A stretch of 64,000 nucleotides of DNA, from NCBI RefSeq assembly GCF_900167445.1, contig NZ_FUZT01000003.1, positions 1-64,000 of the forward strand. Direction: 5' to 3'. The notes beneath the pieces were generated by a model that ran no database searches, had not been told where the DNA came from, and saw only the letters and a list, made by a program, of their open reading frames with translations. The stretch is from Maledivibacter halophilus. GTDB lineage: Bacteria > Bacillota > Clostridia > Peptostreptococcales > Caminicellaceae. Made by a program: the position numbers and the translations under genes. Of the stretch, positions 62,036 to 64,000 are shown in pieces (the first letter of the stretch is position 1; each line of letters opens with the position of its first letter).

Positions 62036-64000
62036 ATATTCTCCTCATATTTATTAATTTCCTCAATACCTATCTCTTTCATATACTCATAAATCCCATT
62101 ATAATATTCACATATTCTTGTATGATCATTATCATCTCCATATGGGACATATATAACCATACCTTGTCTAGCTCTAGTTAGTAGCACCCTATAAGCGTTT
62201 TTTAAGTATAATTTTTTGTCATTACTATTTATATTGATCCACTTATTACCTCTAAATTGTTTATAAATAAACTTTTCACCATTAAATCTAAAATCAGCCC
62301 CCCAAGCTACTAATGCGAAGTCTAGCTCTAACCCCTGTATATCAAACTCTGTAGCTGTATCCTCAAGATAATATGATGATCTCACATCTAAGCAATCATT
62401 TAAAAACCAATTTTTTGCCTCAATATCGTTCTTTACATATATTCCTTCTGCCTTTAATCTAAGTGCTTTAGAGCTTGCGACCATGCCGTATCTCTCTGTG
62501 CCTCTAGCCTTATTTTTAATCCAATTTTTAGCAACAATCAAATCTCTTGTTATTACAATATCATAATTATCCTTAAGTGTATTAAAAAGTTCTTTAGCAA
62601 CAACATGCTTAACATCTAATAAACTCTTCACAAAACCAGATAAATTTTCACTTCTAAAAGAACGTAATGATACAGATAAATGAAGTTCTTCCTTAATATT
62701 TGCATTAATAGCCGATAACATCGCATTAAGATCTTTTCCTCTTCTATATTCGTTATCCGTAATTCTATTAGAAACAAATACATTCCAATCTTTATGTTTA
62801 TACTTTAACGCCTGAAACCATTCTCCTAACCCTGCTTCTCCAGTGTTTATTTCTTGTCCACCACCGACAAGACAAATGATAACAGCCCAGTCTTCATGTC
62901 TATTCATATATTGAATCAAAAATTCTGGTTCTGACATGTCAAAATCAAGTTGTCCTTTTTTAGTTCTCATGAATTTTGATGTTTGCTCTTTAGTCCACGC
63001 TCTTTGTGCTTCATCAAATATTGTAACTTTTTCTGTAGGTGGATGCTCGCTTTTAAGTGCTTCATCTCTGAAATGATGTATTATTTGTATAAAAGATTTT
63101 GCTTTTCTTAAAGCATCTGTTTTCTTTACTTTAGAAGTTAAACATTGATCCCTAGCTAGCGATTCTTGTAAAACATCAACAAGAGGCCCATTCCCTGACA
63201 AAAATACTGCATGCTCATTTTCATCAAAATTTTGCCTTACACTTGCTATATTAAGTCCCGCTAAAGTTTTTCCCGCACCAGGTACCCCTGTTATAAAACA
63301 AATGCTTTTCTTCTTATTTGACTTTGAGTAATCAATAATATTATTTATTATCTCCGTAGTTTGATTAAGGTTAATAGCACCTGCATCAGACCTTGAAATT
63401 TCTTCAACATTATGTCCAGAATAGAGAGCTTGTGCTGCCTCTATGATTGTGGGCGTTGGTTTGTATATAGAATTTTCCCAATCTTCAGCTACTATTTTTG
63501 ATTCTTTATCAAGTGAACTAATGTTATTTAAACAGCTGTAAATATTTCTCTTATTACAGCAAATAGGAACATATATATTATCATCATACTTTTGTAATGA
63601 ATTATTAATTGCATTCGCTTCAGTAGCAATCAAAACTGGGACTAATTTTACATTATGACTTTCAGAATGAAAATACTTAAGATCAAGCGCATAATCCATA
63701 ACCTGATCAATATTATGATTAAGATAATTTTTTTCTCCAACTTTAAATTCTAGTAAATAAACAGTATCATTATGTATAAAAACGTTATCTATTCTTTTAC
63801 CTATTCGTGGTATAACATATTCAAATATAATCTTCCCACTTTTAAAATTTCTTAACTCCTCTTTTAATATTATAATCTGCTCAATCCATGCTGATTTTTG
63901 TGCAGAGTCTATACCAAATTTATCATTAGAAGCAATTTTCCCTAATATTTCACTATTTGATTCTGCTAAAAATCTATGTAATAAAGCACTATATAAGCTT
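62032..64000 (-). CDS. DUF2075/Schlafen-like SF1 ATPase with N-terminal PD-(D/E)XK-like domain, partial
   Basis: 655 codons are visible and the frame stays open to the right edge; the ATG at 63699 is internal, not the start. The N-terminal part has IPRIGKRIDNVFIHNDTVYL, LEFKVGEKN and QVMDYALDL, a PD-(D/E)XK nuclease pattern (aspartate at about 63788, ExK at 63742-63750). An ATPase follows: Walker A FITGVPGAGKTLAGLN, Walker B IFDEAQRAW, a TEFDIQGLELDFALVAWG motif like SF1 motif V and LLTRARQGMVIYV like motif VI. Such DUF2075 proteins are thought to act on DNA or RNA. It is coupled by ATGA to the nuclease-like gene downstream. A role in nucleic-acid defence is plausible but unproven. Confidence 0.75.
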   Translation of the reverse strand, partial: SLYSALLHRFLAESNSEILGKIASNDKFGIDSAQKSAWIEQIIILKEELRNFKSGKIIFEYVIPRIGKRIDNVFIHNDTVYLLEFKVGEKNYLNHNIDQVMDYALDLKYFHSESHNVKLVPVLIATEANAINNSLQKYDDNIYVPICCNKRNIYSCLNNISSLDKESKIVAEDWENSIYKPTPTIIEAAQALYSGHNVEEISRSDAGAINLNQTTEIINNIIDYSKSNKKKSICFITGVPGAGKTLAGLNIASVRQNFDENEHAVFLSGNGPLVDVLQESLARDQCLTSKVKKTDALRKAKSFIQIIHHFRDEALKSEHPPTEKVTIFDEAQRAWTKEQTSKFMRTKKGQLDFDMSEPEFLIQYMNRHEDWAVIICLVGGGQEINTGEAGLGEWFQALKYKHKDWNVFVSNRITDNEYRRGKDLNAMLSAINANIKEELHLSVSLRSFRSENLSGFVKSLLDVKHVVAKELFNTLKDNYDIVITRDLIVAKNWIKNKARGTERYGMVASSKALRLKAEGIYVKNDIEAKNWFLNDCLDVRSSYYLEDTATEFDIQGLELDFALVAWGADFRFNGEKFIYKQFRGNKWININSNDKKLYLKNAYRVLLTRARQGMVIYVPYGDDNDHTRICEYYNGIYEYMKEIGIEEINKYEENI

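Noticed and set aside
63699-63701. ATG at 63699 as the start of the DUF2075 gene
   Set aside because: The frame remains open from here to the window edge and encodes nuclease-like motifs (RID, EFK) upstream of this methionine, with no ribosome-binding site before it.

Overview
The window reads as chromosome of an AT-rich, endospore-forming anaerobic Firmicute, most likely a clostridial or Tissierella-like lineage. Direct support: an alpha/beta small acid-soluble spore protein gene (37944-38156), strong GGAGG ribosome-binding sites with frequent GTG/TTG starts, low GC, and clostridial-type gene forms such as the single-chain 1256-residue PurL. The genus is inference. No rRNA, tRNA or CRISPR array was recognised.

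Layout. (1) 1-9.4 kb, minus strand: a ureide/hydantoin (probably allantoin) catabolic cluster: class V aminotransferase (cut by the left edge), class I aminotransferase, hydantoin/allantoin-type racemase, COG0402-like amidohydrolase, M20 carbamoylase/allantoate amidohydrolase, sodium:solute symporter with a 46-residue accessory protein, allantoinase-type amidohydrolase and an IclR regulator. (2) 9.6-11.4 kb: an orphan Cache-type sensor histidine kinase. (3) 11.7-24.5 kb, minus strand: a de novo purine operon in the order purL-K-E-C-F-M-N-H-D, with a divergent LysR gene. (4) 25.7-28.1 kb: an SdpI-like protein, two small hypothetical proteins and a gene graveyard (GNAT, TldD, HepT and DUF2383 fragments). 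(5) 28.1-33 kb: an RND efflux pump, its membrane-fusion lipoprotein and a MarR regulator, with two near-identical operator palindromes before the pump genes. (6) 33.2-40 kb: a DUF2383 ferritin-like protein, a purine permease under a guanine-class riboswitch, an exported PepF-like oligoendopeptidase, the SASP, a stalk-domain protein and an IS256 relic. (7) 40.1-49.1 kb: a nickel/peptide-type ABC importer, a divergent second copy of its two ATPases, a decayed second binding-protein gene, Fur-like palindromes and a two-component system. (8) 49.4-51.7 kb: an internally deleted IS256 element, a radical SAM protein and a TetR regulator. (9) 52-59.3 kb: a complete D-glucosaminate PTS operon (dgaABCDEF) with a sigma-54 promoter and its LevR-type activator. 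(10) 59.8-60.8 kb: a beta-lactamase-fold serine hydrolase. (11) 61.1-64 kb: a two-gene nuclease/helicase module running off the right edge.

How it fits together. The ureide cluster can import and open a cyclic ureide, then hydrolyse it to recover nitrogen. The pur operon makes IMP, while the riboswitch-controlled permease salvages purine bases when guanine or hypoxanthine is scarce. The dga operon imports D-glucosaminate as its 6-phosphate, deaminates it and cleaves KDGP to pyruvate and glyceraldehyde-3-phosphate. The module at the right edge (a DUF2075/SF1 ATPase with an N-terminal PD-(D/E)XK-like domain, translationally coupled to a second nuclease-like protein with a coiled coil) is the best candidate for something poorly described.
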